From: Candidatus Accumulibacter phosphatis
GTDB lineage: Bacteria > Pseudomonadota > Gammaproteobacteria > Burkholderiales > Rhodocyclaceae
DNA: 64,000 nt
Direction of reading: 5' to 3'
Assembly (NCBI RefSeq): GCF_012939955.1
Contig: NZ_SPMY01000002.1
Coordinates: 1 to 64,000, forward strand
Shown here: piece by piece, positions 39,006-48,588 of the stretch
Position numbering within the stretch: the first letter of the stretch is position 1
Layout: each line of letters opens with the position of its first letter
Made by a program: the position numbers and the translations under genes
The notes under the pieces: generated by a model
The model's input: the letters and a program-made list of their open reading frames with translations, nothing else
What the model was told of the DNA's origin: nothing
Databases searched by the model: none

Positions 39006-39886
39006 TCGAGCACCGCCACTGGCAAGTCTTGCAGGCGGGGCGGCATTTCGCTGAGCGGCGCTGGGTCGAAGACCAGATCGCCGCCATCCATGGTTGCCGG
39101 ATTATCTCCGGGACGCAGACCCTGGAAATCAAACAACTTCTGGTCGGCGAGGTGCGAGGGCACGATCTGCTGCAGCGCAGAGAAAACGGCCTCGGTGCGT
39201 CCCGGGTAGCGGCGGTCCCAGTCGGCCATCATTTCGCGGATTTTCTGGCGCTGCAGATTGTCCTGCGAGCCACAGAGATTGCACGGAATGATTGGGTAGG
39301 CCATGCCGCGGGCAAAGCGGGCGATGTCTTTTTCGCTGCAATAGGCCAGTGGGCGGATGACCACGTGCGCGCCGTCGTCGGTCAGCAGTTTCGGTGGCAT
39401 CGCCTTCAGCCGAGCGGCGAAGAGAAGATTGAGGAACAACGTATGGACGATGTCGTCGCGATGGTGGCCAAGCGCAATTTTGTTCGCCCCGAGTTCCTTG
39501 GCGGTGCGATAGATGACCCCGCGGCGCAGGCGAGAACACAGCGAACAGGTGGTCTTGCCCGCGGGGATCTTGCTCTTGACGATGCTATAGGTGTCCTGTT
39601 CGACGATGCGATATTCGACACCCAGCTTGGCCAGATAGGCGGGCAGGATTTCGGCCGGGAAGCCCGGTTGCTTCTGGTCGAGGTTCATGGCGATGAGCCG
39701 GAAATCCACCGGCGCCCTCTGGCGCAGTGCCATCAACACCGAGAGCAGGGTGTAGGAGTCTTTGCCGCCGGAAATGCAGACCAGAATGGTGTCGCCGTCG
39801 TCGATCATCCTGTAGTCGGCGATGGCTTTGCCGGTATGGCTCTCCAGACGCTTCCTCAGGCGCTGCAGGGTGTTCGATTGTTCCAA
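39002..39886 (-). CDS. ttcA: tRNA 2-thiocytidine synthetase TtcA
   Basis: A 294-residue enzyme that thiolates cytidine 32 of several tRNAs using ATP and a 4Fe-4S cluster. The PP-loop is [13 protein letters not shown] (about residues 32-44). Cluster cysteines are in [10 protein letters not shown] and CNLCGSQ. Length and motif spacing match E. coli TtcA. It lies 27 bases downstream of folM on the same strand. Confidence 0.95.
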   Translation of the reverse strand: MEQSNTLQRLRKRLESHTGKAIADYRMIDDGDTILVCISGGKDSYTLLSVLMALRQRAPVDFRLIAMNLDQKQPGFPAEILPAYLAKLGVEYRIVEQDTYSIVKSKIPAGKTTCSLCSRLRRGVIYRTAKELGANKIALGHHRDDIVHTLFLNLLFAARLKAMPPKLLTDDGAHVVIRPLAYCSEKDIARFARGMAYPIIPCNLCGSQDNLQRQKIREMMADWDRRYPGRTEAVFSALQQIVPSHLADQKLFDFQGLRPGDNPATMDGGDLVFDPAPLSEMPPRLQDLPVAVLE

Positions 39887-39913
39887 CAGTTTCCTCTCAA
39901 TCGGCGTGAGCAG

Positions 39914-40651
39914 TCACAGATGGGCGGTGCGACCGCCGTCTACATTGATGACCTGACCGGTAATGTAGTCAGCGTCGTTCAGCAGGTAGCACACTGCCCG
40001 GGCGATATCCTGCGGGCAGCCGGCGCGCTGCAATAGGGTGTGCGCGACGATGTCCTGGCGCGCTGCGTTGTCGAAAACGCCACTGTCCGGCCACAGGATC
40101 GGCCCTGGCGCGACCGCGTTGACCCGCACCCGGGGTGCCAGTTCGATGGCCAGGGCGCGTGTCAGGCCAAGCAGTCCGGCTTTCGCCGCGCAATACAGCG
40201 GATACGCCGCCAGCGGGCGCTCGGCGTGAATGTCGGTGATATTGACCACCGACCCCTGCACCGCGATCAGGTGTGGTGCGGCCGCCTGCGTCAGGAATAG
40301 CGGCGCCTTCAGATTGCTGCCAATCAGATCGTCCCAGCTGGCCAGGTCGATCGTGCCCAGGGGGGTTGGAAAGAAGCTCGAGGCGTTGTTCACCAGGGCA
40401 TCGAGGCGGCCGAAATGCGCGACCGTATCGGCGACCAGCCTTGGCAAAGTCTCGACGTCCAGCAGGTCCGCCTGCAGGCAGGCCGCCGACGACGGTCGGA
40501 CAGCGTTCAGCTCGCTGGCCAGCGCTGCGGCGGCCGCCGAGGCCTGACGATAATGGAGCATCAGGTTGGCGCCGGTGGCGTGCAATTCGCGGGCGATCGC
40601 ACTGCCTAGCCGGCGCGCGGCGCCGGTCACCAATATCGTTTTTCCGCTCAT
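39914..40651 (-). CDS. folM: Pteridine reductase, FolM-like SDR
   Basis: A 245-residue short-chain dehydrogenase. The cofactor motif TGAARRLGSA with arginine in the turn is typical of NADPH-dependent pteridine reductases. NNASSFFPTPLG and the catalytic YCAAKAG follow. It probably reduces dihydromonapterin or dihydrofolate, as FolM does. The grouping with ttcA and a MidA-like methyltransferase recurs in betaproteobacteria. Confidence 0.88.
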   Translation of the reverse strand: MSGKTILVTGAARRLGSAIARELHATGANLMLHYRQASAAAAALASELNAVRPSSAACLQADLLDVETLPRLVADTVAHFGRLDALVNNASSFFPTPLGTIDLASWDDLIGSNLKAPLFLTQAAAPHLIAVQGSVVNITDIHAERPLAAYPLYCAAKAGLLGLTRALAIELAPRVRVNAVAPGPILWPDSGVFDNAARQDIVAHTLLQRAGCPQDIARAVCYLLNDADYITGQVINVDGGRTAHL

Positions 40652-40778
40652 CTCCCGTTCCAGGCCGGCAGCAACAAGGACATGATTTTAACGGATTTTT
40701 GCCCCTCCTTCTGGAAAAACAACCTGTCCCGGTGTCGCCGCGGTAGACTAGCGTTCGAGACACTTGGGGGAAAAAGCC

Positions 40779-41624
40779 ATGAGCAAACTGGAGCAGCCGC
40801 TTGACGCCGACGAGCTGACGATTCTGGCGGAGCGCGTCGAGCAGTTATCGGCAGACGACGCCGAGTGGGTCAACCGCTTGTTGCAGGAGTTGCTGCGCGC
40901 ACGCGCACACGAGGGGGAACTGCTGGCCGGAAGGGCCAGCAGTGGCCAGCAGGGGCGGGACGAGGGTGCGTTTGACGAACAGATGGCACAGGTCGCGCTC
41001 GATACGGCCGAATGGCTGAAGACGCTCTGGGAGGTCGGCTACATGGGGGCCGGCAATTTCCGTGCGCAGCCGCGCGCGGCGTTTCCGGCGATTGATCTCG
41101 AAGACGTCAGGAAGTCTTCGCTGTTCGCGCGCATTCGTCAAGGCAAGCATGCGCTTCCCTTCCCACCACCGACGCGGCAGGGCCTGCCATGGCACGATCT
41201 CGTCGAAGGCGGCGCGCAGACGCAGGTTGTAAGCGCCGAGATTGTCCGTGAGGAAGACGGCTTGCCGATGGGCGCGATCATTGAAGGCTGCAGCGACTGG
41301 ATGGTCCTCGAGGAAGATGCCGCGAAGCAGGAGTGCGTCGTCCAGCATCAGGGCAAAGGACCCAAGTTCCGACTGCTGCAGGTGGACGCCGGCAGCGCGC
41401 AGTTACGCCGCGAGCTGCCGACTATGACCCGCCAGATCCGTCTGCAAGGGCGTGGTGGCTTCCACTCCTATAGCCTCGAATGGCCGCGAGACGACGGCAC
41501 TACGCAGTCCGTCGCCTTGCGCGCTGCGACCTGGGAGCGAGCCCAGTCAGAGGCTGAACATTGGCTGGCGATTACCCATCCGGAGCTGTACGGACAAGTC
41601 CGCTTTGTGGGTTCCGAAAAATGA
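40779..41624 (+). CDS. Unrecognised 281-residue protein
   Basis: I do not recognise a family. The protein is cytosolic by composition, with no signal peptide or membrane helix. The first 90 residues are acidic and helical (ELTILAERVEQLSADDAEWV), the middle has a proline-rich turn (HALPFPPPTRQGLPWHDLV), and the last third reads like a beta-rich domain (GRGGFHSYSLEWPRDDGTTQ). ATG at 40779 has a GGGGGAAA stretch before it. It is divergent from folM and 21 bases before the MidA-like gene, an insertion into an otherwise familiar neighbourhood. Confidence 0.7.
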   Translation: MSKLEQPLDADELTILAERVEQLSADDAEWVNRLLQELLRARAHEGELLAGRASSGQQGRDEGAFDEQMAQVALDTAEWLKTLWEVGYMGAGNFRAQPRAAFPAIDLEDVRKSSLFARIRQGKHALPFPPPTRQGLPWHDLVEGGAQTQVVSAEIVREEDGLPMGAIIEGCSDWMVLEEDAAKQECVVQHQGKGPKFRLLQVDAGSAQLRRELPTMTRQIRLQGRGGFHSYSLEWPRDDGTTQSVALRAATWERAQSEAEHWLAITHPELYGQVRFVGSEK

Positions 41625-41645
41625 GCCGTCGCCCGGCTGGCGGGA

Positions 41646-42869
41646 GTGGCCTCCGGCAGTGAGGTGGCGGTGCTTGATCGTCGCGCGGCCTCGGCAGCAC
41701 TGAGCGCGAGTATGGGTTTGCCCGCCCCAAGCGCCGCCGCGCTGGCCTTCAGCGCGGTGCTCAGCGATCTGCTTGCTCGCGAGATTGAAGCGGCCGGCGG
41801 CTGGATCGGTTTTGATCGGTTCATGGATCTGGCGCTCTACGCGCCGGCGAAGGGCTACTACTCCGGCGGTGCTCACAAGTTCGGTGCGCAGGGCGATTTT
41901 GTCACCGCCCCGGAACTCGGGCCGGTTTTTGCCCAGACGCTTGCTGCACAGGTGGCACAGCTCCTCGAACTCAGCTCCCCGCAGATCATCGAAGTGGGCG
42001 CTGGCAGTGGGCAGCTGGCAGCCGATTTGCTGCGCGAGCTCGAGGGGCGTGGCCGGCTGCCCGACAGCTACGCCATCCTCGAACTCTCCGGCGAGCTGCA
42101 GGCGCGCCAGCGCCAGGCGCTTGCCGCTCAGGCGCCGCATCTGCTGGCGCGCGTGCATTGGCTCGAGCGCCTGCCCGCGCGCTTCGATGGGCTGGTGCTG
42201 GCCAACGAAGTGCTTGATGCGATGCCGGTACATCTCCTGGTCTGGAAGCCCACGGGGCTTGCCGAACGCGGTGTTGCCGTCGACCACGGGCGCTTTGCCT
42301 GGGCCGATCGCCCGGCCAGCGGCAGGCTGCTCGAGCAAGGTCTGGCGCTGTCTGCCGCATGCGCAATGCCGTCGGACTACCTCAGTGAGGTCTCGCTGAC
42401 AGCACGTGCCTGGGTTGCGGAGTGGGCGGCACGCCTCGGGCGCGGCGCGCTGTTGCTGATCGACTACGGTTTCCCGCGGCGCGAGTATTATCACCCGCAA
42501 CGCAGCGCCGGCACGCTGATGTGCCACTATCGCCACCACGCGCATGTCGAGCCCTTTTATCTACCGGGTCTGCAGGACATCACCGCGCACGTCGATTTCA
42601 CGGCGATCGTCGAAAGTGGCTGTCAGGCAGGGCTGGAACTGCTCGGCTACAGTACGCAGTCCAACTTTCTCTTCAACTGTGGGCTGGGCGAAGTCCTGGC
42701 GCGAACCCCGGCCAGCGACGCCAGGCGCTATCTGCCTCTGGCCAGTGCCGCCAACAAGCTGGTCTCGCCAGCCGAAATGGGTGAGCTGTTCAAGGTGATC
42801 GCACTTGGCCGGGGAATCTCCGAACCTCTGCTCGGTTTTGTCAGCGGCGACCGTTGCGCGACGCTCTGA
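41646..42869 (+). CDS. MidA/NDUFAF7-like SAM methyltransferase (DUF185)
   Basis: A 407-residue methyltransferase of the MidA/NDUFAF7 family. The substrate-facing opening FMDLALYAPAKGYYSGG and FVTAPELGPVFAQ are family hallmarks; the SAM loop is IIEVGAGSGQLAADLL; LANEVLDAMPVHL and LLIDYGFPRREYYHP follow. The mitochondrial relative methylates an arginine of complex I; the bacterial substrate is not established. The start is GTG. About 20 N-terminal residues precede the domain, so the true start could lie slightly downstream. Confidence 0.88.
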   Translation: MASGSEVAVLDRRAASAALSASMGLPAPSAAALAFSAVLSDLLAREIEAAGGWIGFDRFMDLALYAPAKGYYSGGAHKFGAQGDFVTAPELGPVFAQTLAAQVAQLLELSSPQIIEVGAGSGQLAADLLRELEGRGRLPDSYAILELSGELQARQRQALAAQAPHLLARVHWLERLPARFDGLVLANEVLDAMPVHLLVWKPTGLAERGVAVDHGRFAWADRPASGRLLEQGLALSAACAMPSDYLSEVSLTARAWVAEWAARLGRGALLLIDYGFPRREYYHPQRSAGTLMCHYRHHAHVEPFYLPGLQDITAHVDFTAIVESGCQAGLELLGYSTQSNFLFNCGLGEVLARTPASDARRYLPLASAANKLVSPAEMGELFKVIALGRGISEPLLGFVSGDRCATL

Positions 42870-43063
42870 CGGCTAGCACGCGCCCCGCTCTTTTTTGGCG
42901 GCGAGTGTAGTAAGTGCAGGGGGTTTGGCATTCCAGCGATCGCCCTTAGGAGTCAGCGCGCGATTGCGTAAGAAGGGCATGAATGTGACGCAATGCCGCG
43001 GTTTCACCCCGCGTGTTGGGCTAAACTAAGCTCGCTCTGTGTGGTTTCCTGTGCAATCAGACG

Positions 43064-43102
43064 CCGCTCACCGCTCACCGCTCACCGCTCACCGCTCACC
43101 GC
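43064..43102 (+). repeat. Heptamer tandem repeat
   Basis: Five perfect copies of CCGCTCA followed by a partial unit. A period of 7 with perfect copies indicates recent slippage. Confidence 0.85.
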
Positions 43103-43190
43103 CGCGCTGCTCGGCAACACCGACAGCGATGTTCTGGGCGAGGCGTGCCTTTGATCTCGTCGGGAACCTTCGTTCGCACAGAGACTTGGG

Positions 43191-43219
43191 GCTGGTCGCG
43201 GCTTTTCGCCGCGGCCAGC
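43191..43219 (+). repeat. Long GC-rich hairpin
   Basis: GCTGGTCGCGGC (43191-43202) pairs with GCCGCGGCCAGC (43208-43219) with one G-T mismatch and a 5-base loop. No T-run follows. It might terminate readthrough from the MidA-like gene or be a repeat remnant. Confidence 0.45.
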
Positions 43220-43440
43220 TCACCGGCCCGTCCAGCGGCTCGGGCCTCACCGCCCTCAGGGGCGAGGCGTCGGGTTGGGGGCTGGCGGTAGGCCTAGGCA
43301 TCCGCCTCAACTGGCTACGTTCCACACGAAACGACACAAGTCCTAAAGTATCTACAGCAAGGGTCTTGCGGTGGTTGCTACGGTAACTGCTGCGTACTAT
43401 CGATAAGCGGGATTAGAACAATAACGGAAAATCTGTCGCA

Positions 43441-45004
43441 ATGTTATTCAATTCTTTTGAGTTTATGTTCCTGTTCTTCCCGCTTACGGTCTTGCTGTAC
43501 TTTTTGGCTGTCCGATTTGTGGGGCAGGAGTTCGGCCTGGGCCTGCTGGTGGTCGCATCGCTCTTTTTTCTATGCTTGGTGGAATCCTGCTTATATTATT
43601 TTCATTCTGTTCTCAATTGCCATTAACTACGCACTGGGTGGGTGGCTCGTTTCGAATGATAACGGCAAGAGCAAGTTTTTCCTGGTGCTAGGTGTGGCGA
43701 TCAACCTGGGTTTGCTTGGCTACTTCAAGTACGCCAATTTTTTTCGTCGACAACTTCAATATTCTGGTGGGTACGTCCTGGCATCTTGAGAAGATCGTAC
43801 TACCGCTGGCCATTTCATTTTTCACCTTCCAGCAAATATCCTACTTAGTGGATTCCTGGCAAGGTAATACTCGTGAATACAATTTTCTTCATTACTGCCT
43901 GTTTGTCTGTTTCTTTCCGCAGTTGATCGCCGGGCCAATTGTGCATCACAAGGAAATGCTGCCGCAGTTCATGAAAAAGGAAGCACTGCAGCCGCAATGG
44001 TCGAATTTTGCGATTGGCATCAGCATATTTTGCATAGGATTGTTCAAGAAAACCGTGATCGCAGACAATCTGTCGCGCTACGTTGGGCCGATCTACGATG
44101 ATCCTCTGGCTGCACAGAACGCTGATTTTTTTTGTGGCATGGGGCAGTACTCTGGCCTACACGTTTCAACTGTATTTTGATTTCTCTGGTTATTCGGATA
44201 TGGCTATCGGCTGTTCTCGAATATTCGGCATCAAGTTGCCGGTGAATTTTTTTTTCACCCTACAAATCCGTAAGTATTATCGAATTTTGGCGCCGCTGGC
44301 ATATTACTTTGTCCCGCTTTCTACGGGATTATCTCTATGTTCCCCTCGGAGGGAGTCGCAAAGGCAAAGGACGACGCTACGCAAATCTATTTCTTACGAT
44401 GTTGCTAGGGGGGCTATGGCATGGGGCTGGCTGGACCTTCGTAATCTGGGGAGCGCTGCACGGAAGCTACCTGATGATCAACCACGCCTGGCATTGGTCG
44501 ATGCAGGCTGCGGGATTTAGGCTGGAGGCTCACCGTGCCTACCGGTTATTTTGCTGGCTGCTGACTTTCCTTGGGGTGACAGTCGCTTGGGTGTATTTTC
44601 GGGCGCCGACATTGGAACAGGGTAATGCCATTATCCTGGCAATGCTTGGTACCAATGGCGCGGAATTGCCCATGAGTGTTGCTGCGCGCGTGAGTGGGCT
44701 GGAAAACACGCTGACTCTGATGGGTGTTTCCTTAGGGGGCGGAAGTGGATCGGCCTTTGTCGGCAACTACCTATGGGTTCTGGTTGGCGCGTTTGGCGCA
44801 GTTTGCATGCCCAACGTGGCACAAATTTTCCACCACTATGAACCTGTGCTGTACGAGCATCAAGAGAGCTTTAAAGCCGTCCGTGATCAGGCCAGGATTC
44901 GCTGGGGTTACTCCACGACCTGGGCCGCGACTACGGGACTTATTGGACTAGTGGGTGTGCTTACGCTTACCCAGATTTCTGAATTCCTCTACTTCCAATT
45001 CTGA
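43441..45004 (+). CDS. MBOAT O-acetyltransferase, AlgI-like (four frameshifts)
   Basis: Reconstructed length is 519 residues with about ten membrane helices. It is an AlgI/DltB-like MBOAT enzyme that moves acetyl groups across the inner membrane for polysaccharide acetylation. Family features are FFTFQQISYLVD, FFPQLIAGPIVHH, LYFDFSGYSDMAIG, EFWRRWHITLSRFLRDYLY and the catalytic-histidine region LLGGLWHGAGWTFVIWG-LHG. The reading frame is broken at T-runs 43564-43569, 43738-43744, 44126-44133 and 44247-44255; each is one T too long, and trimming each gives one continuous protein. Its SGNH-like partner starts two bases after the stop. Confidence 0.85.
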
Positions 45005-45006
45005 TC

Positions 45007-46139
45007 ATGGCGCCGCGTCGATACACAATTCTGATGGCACTTTTCTTCATGGTGTTTGCAGCCTGTACGGTTGTCATCAATTACCTGATTGACCCCTACC
45101 TCATGCTGGGTGTCGAACGCCGCGAGGGTCTGAACCAAGGGAAGGTGGCGATCAATGAGCATGTGCGCATGAGCAAAGCCTACCACCCAACATTCGGTAA
45201 ATGGGATACGCTGATCGTCGGCAATTCCAGGGTGGAGATGGGGATAAACCCAACCCATCGCTGCTTCACGGCGGCGGGAGCGCGGGTGTACAACCTCGGT
45301 TTGCCCGGGGCGGGCGTGCGAGAGCAACTGGAATATGCCCTGAATATCATCTATGCCCAGCCGGTTCAGCGGGTGTACCTAAGCATCGATTTTGTTGACT
45401 TTCTGCTGCGGCGGGATCGTCCGGCGCCTGGGGTGGAAATCGACTGGTCCAAGAACACCGGTCGTCTTCGCTATGCTTTCGACGGGTCTGGAAATAATGA
45501 ATACACCTGGACCTCTCTGGTGGACCATTATCGTACGCTTTTCTCTCTCGATGCGTTGATCAGCAGTATTCGGACGATGGCCTTGCAATCTCCCGGGCAA
45601 TCAGATCGAGACGACCAGGGCTTCAACCCGGGCAATGATTTTCGTACCAGCGTAGCGATCGAAGGGCCGCATGCGCTGTTTGCCCAAAAAAATGCACATG
45701 CTCAGGAAGAAGTATAGTCAAGGCTGGAGTCTACGTTATGAGGATGGAAGCCTGTCAGTGGATTTTGCAGTGCTCGATAAGTTTCTGGACATCACTGACG
45801 CTATGGGCATCCGGGTTATTATATTCACGAATCCATTTCACGAGCAGTTCTGGCAGGTCTTGAAAGACGAGAAATTATTTGGGCAGCACCAGGAGTGGCT
45901 GGAAATAATCACCAATGGACTGCGCAGACGGGGGGGGCGATAATGTCGAGTTCTGGGATTTTTCAGCGGACTCTTCCTACATTCACGAGCCGGTGCCTGA
46001 CGTTGGGGCTAAACATGAGCCCGTGAAGTGGTTCTGGGAGCCTGCACATTATCGCCGAGAACTGGGGGATTTGATGCTGGAGGCCATGATCAAGGAATCC
46101 TGCGAGCAGCAACAGGACTTCGGTGTTCGCCTGTATTGA
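45007..46139 (+). CDS. SGNH-like membrane-anchored partner of MBOAT (two frameshifts)
   Basis: Reconstructed length is 376 residues. One N-terminal anchor (ILMALFFMVFAACTVVINYL) is followed by a periplasmic domain with TLIVGNSRVEMGINP, resembling the nucleophile block of SGNH/AlgJ-like proteins, and EPAHYRRELGD near the end, a plausible histidine block. Such proteins take acetyl groups from an MBOAT partner and pass them to the polymer. Exact family is uncertain. Frame breaks are at an A-run (45686-45692) and a G-run (45930-45937), each one base too long. Confidence 0.7.
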
Positions 46140-46301
46140 TCATTTCATTCGCCACGCAGGTATCACCGTCCGCATCACTTTTCAATTACGCTCCGTGCGC
46201 TTCCCAGGTCCGGTCGTTATCGAGTTCCCCGGGTGGAGGTCAGTCGCTGGTGCTTGCCGCCAACACAGTGCGGGCTTTGCCCGGCTCCAGGCGCTGCCAG
46301 T

Positions 46302-47534
46302 TCAAGAAGCGCCGCCGCCGAGCCTGGCCAGCAACGGCCTGACTGCAGCCAACCGTGCCGCATGCACCTTGGCGCCGATCATTTCCGGCTCGGTAGTGCT
46401 GCGCGCGATGGACGCTGCATCGACGTCGTGCGCCAGTTGGAGCGCCTGGCGAAAGAGCGCTGGCGCCGGGTAGGGCAGGTCCTGGAAGCCCAGGCGACCA
46501 TGGAAGTCACAGGCACAGGCTTCGAGCAGCTGCTCGAAGCGTTCGGGGCGGCGCAGGGCGTCGGTGTTTTCGAGCAGCCCGATGATGTCCTCTGCCGCCA
46601 ATTGCGGACCGCGATGAATGTCACCGTGATAGCGGGCGACCAGGAGCGCCAGATCACGACACTCGCGCGGCACCTTCAGGCGCGCACAGACCTCGGCCGC
46701 CAGTTTGACGCTACGCGCTTCGTGGTTCGGATGACGCGGCAAATCGGCGTCCGGGGTGTCGCCTTTGCCAAGGTCGTGGAGCAGCGTAGAGAAGCGCACC
46801 GGCAGTCCGTAGTGGCGCTGCGCAGACTGATCAACGACCATCATCACATGTACCCCGGTGTCGATCTCCGGGTGCATCTCCGCCCGCTGCGGTACGCCGT
46901 AAAGGCGGTCGAGCTCGGGCAGCAGTCGGGCCAGGGCGCCGCATTCACGCAGCACCTCGAACATCCGTGACGGCTTGTCTTCCATCAGGCCCCTGGCCAG
47001 TTCCTGCCAGACGCGTTCGGCAACCAGATGGTCGAGCTCGCCGTTGGCGACCATTCCTTGCGCCAGCGCAACGGTTTCCGGAGCCACCGTGAACGCAGCG
47101 AAGCGCGCGGCGAAGCGCGCCAGGCGCAGAACGCGCACCGGGTCTTCGACAAAGGCCGGTCCGACATGGCGCAGTACGCGTGCTGCCAGATCGTCGATAC
47201 CATGGTGGGGGTCGATCAGTACGCCATCGGCGCTCCGCGCGATGGCGTTGATGGTCAGGTCGCGGCGCGCCAGATCCTCGTCCAGGCTGACCTCCGGGGC
47301 GGCATGGAAAGCAAAGCCCTTGTAACCGTTGCCGGTCTTGCGTTCCGTTCGCGCCAGCGCGTATTCGGCGTGCGACTGTGGGTGCAGGAAGACCGGGAAA
47401 TCCTTGCCGACGGGTTTGAAGCCGCGGGCCAGCATTTCCTCGGGCGAGGCGCCGACGACAAGGTAGTCACGATCCTGAACCGGCAAACCGAGCAACTCGT
47501 CGCGGATCGCCCCGCCGACCGTGAAGATTTCCAT
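46302..47534 (-). CDS. cca: CCA tRNA nucleotidyltransferase with HD domain
   Basis: A 410-residue enzyme that adds or repairs the 3' CCA end of tRNAs. The N-terminal class II nucleotidyltransferase has VGGAIRDELLG and RRDLTINAIA; the C-terminal HD phosphohydrolase domain has FSTLLHDLGKGDTP and gives the extra phosphatase/phosphodiesterase activities of gammaproteobacterial and betaproteobacterial Cca. Length matches E. coli Cca. It is the last gene of a minus-strand run with the NDUFA9-like and slt genes. Confidence 0.95.
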   Translation of the reverse strand: MEIFTVGGAIRDELLGLPVQDRDYLVVGASPEEMLARGFKPVGKDFPVFLHPQSHAEYALARTERKTGNGYKGFAFHAAPEVSLDEDLARRDLTINAIARSADGVLIDPHHGIDDLAARVLRHVGPAFVEDPVRVLRLARFAARFAAFTVAPETVALAQGMVANGELDHLVAERVWQELARGLMEDKPSRMFEVLRECGALARLLPELDRLYGVPQRAEMHPEIDTGVHVMMVVDQSAQRHYGLPVRFSTLLHDLGKGDTPDADLPRHPNHEARSVKLAAEVCARLKVPRECRDLALLVARYHGDIHRGPQLAAEDIIGLLENTDALRRPERFEQLLEACACDFHGRLGFQDLPYPAPALFRQALQLAHDVDAASIARSTTEPEMIGAKVHAARLAAVRPLLARLGGGAS

Positions 47535-47573
47535 CAGCGCAGTGCTGGCGCCTGGGCTGGCGCGCTGGCCTGC

Positions 47574-48539
47574 TCAGCGACCGGCACGAAGGCGATAGCG
47601 GTCGCGGCGAAACTGCCCGATCTCGGCCGGCGACAGATAGCTCGGGGCCACGGCTTCAAGTGCCGTTGGCCGCCAATCCGGATAGTCATGGCTACCATCG
47701 GTGACGCTGTCGACGTCCATCGAGCGCAGGTTGTCCGGCGACATCGGCGGCTTCGGCAGCAGCCACAGCAGGCCGGCTTGCAGGTAAGCCCAGCCACCGT
47801 TGCCAAGATCGATGATGCGGCGCGGCTTGCCGACCAAGCGGGCAGTGTACTCGACCAGTTCGCGAAGCGTATAGACTTTCGGGCCGCAGAGATCGTAAGT
47901 CCGGCCAAAGGTGCTGTGATCGCCGAGGCAGTCGCAGAAGGCTTTCGCCACGTCGCCGACATAAACCGGCTGGAAGCGCGCCGAACCGCCAGCAAGCGGG
48001 AAGATCGGGAAAAGCTTCAGCAAGGTGGCAAACATGTTGAGGAAGGCGTCGCCCGGCCCAAAAATCACTGACGGTCGAAACACCGTGACGTCCAGCTCGG
48101 CCATCGCAGCCTGTGCCACGGCTTCGCCGTCTCCCTTCGAGCGCAGGTATTCCGATACCCCGTCGCCTGCGGCATTGAGCGCACTCATATGCACCAGGCG
48201 ACGTACGCCGCTCTGCTGCATGGCGGCGACGATGCTTTTCGTCAGCTCGACATGCGCGGCGGCGAAACCCTTGCCGTAGGGCAGGCGCGAATCCCGGTCA
48301 TGGAGGATTCCGACCAGGTTGATGACCGCGTCCTGACCACGCATCAGTTCGACGAGTGCCTGCTGGTCGTTCACCCTGGCTTCGACCATCCTGACCGTCG
48401 GCAGCATGATCAGTTTCTTGGTGTTGTCACGGTGGCGGGTGGCTATCGTCACCCGTACGCCGCGTTGTGAAAGGCAGCTGGCAATCCAGCCGCCGACAAA
48501 ACCACTGCCGCCGATCAACAGCACATTCTTGAGTTCCAT
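47574..48539 (-). CDS. NDUFA9-like NAD(P)-binding epimerase-family protein
   Basis: A 321-residue atypical short-chain dehydrogenase. The N-terminal cofactor motif is IGGSGFVGGWIAS, followed by ATRH, VINLVGIL, HMSALNA and a YLRSKGDGE segment, with FRPSVIFGPGD in the C-terminal half. It resembles the complex I NDUFA9-type proteins found across betaproteobacteria. Its substrate is not known; a role in quinone or lipid metabolism is often suggested. It sits between cca and slt on the same strand. Confidence 0.87.
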   Translation of the reverse strand: MELKNVLLIGGSGFVGGWIASCLSQRGVRVTIATRHRDNTKKLIMLPTVRMVEARVNDQQALVELMRGQDAVINLVGILHDRDSRLPYGKGFAAAHVELTKSIVAAMQQSGVRRLVHMSALNAAGDGVSEYLRSKGDGEAVAQAAMAELDVTVFRPSVIFGPGDAFLNMFATLLKLFPIFPLAGGSARFQPVYVGDVAKAFCDCLGDHSTFGRTYDLCGPKVYTLRELVEYTARLVGKPRRIIDLGNGGWAYLQAGLLWLLPKPPMSPDNLRSMDVDSVTDGSHDYPDWRPTALEAVAPSYLSPAEIGQFRRDRYRLRAGR

Positions 48540-48588
48540 AGCGTCCTACCGATGAAGTGGGTGTCGAAAAAACATGATTTTAAGGCAA

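Larger units (their letters stand above)
42870..43440. other. Non-coding region with repeats before the acetylation cassette
   Basis: About 570 bases with no credible gene. It contains a heptamer tandem repeat (43064-43098), a long hairpin (43191-43219) and a candidate promoter (TTGCTA 43375-43380, 17-base spacer, TATCGA 43398-43403) for the MBOAT gene. GC content falls towards the right end. Confidence 0.5.

Noticed and set aside
43064-43102. Possible CRISPR-like repeat
   Set aside because: The units are 7 bases with no spacers and no cas genes nearby; it is a simple tandem repeat.
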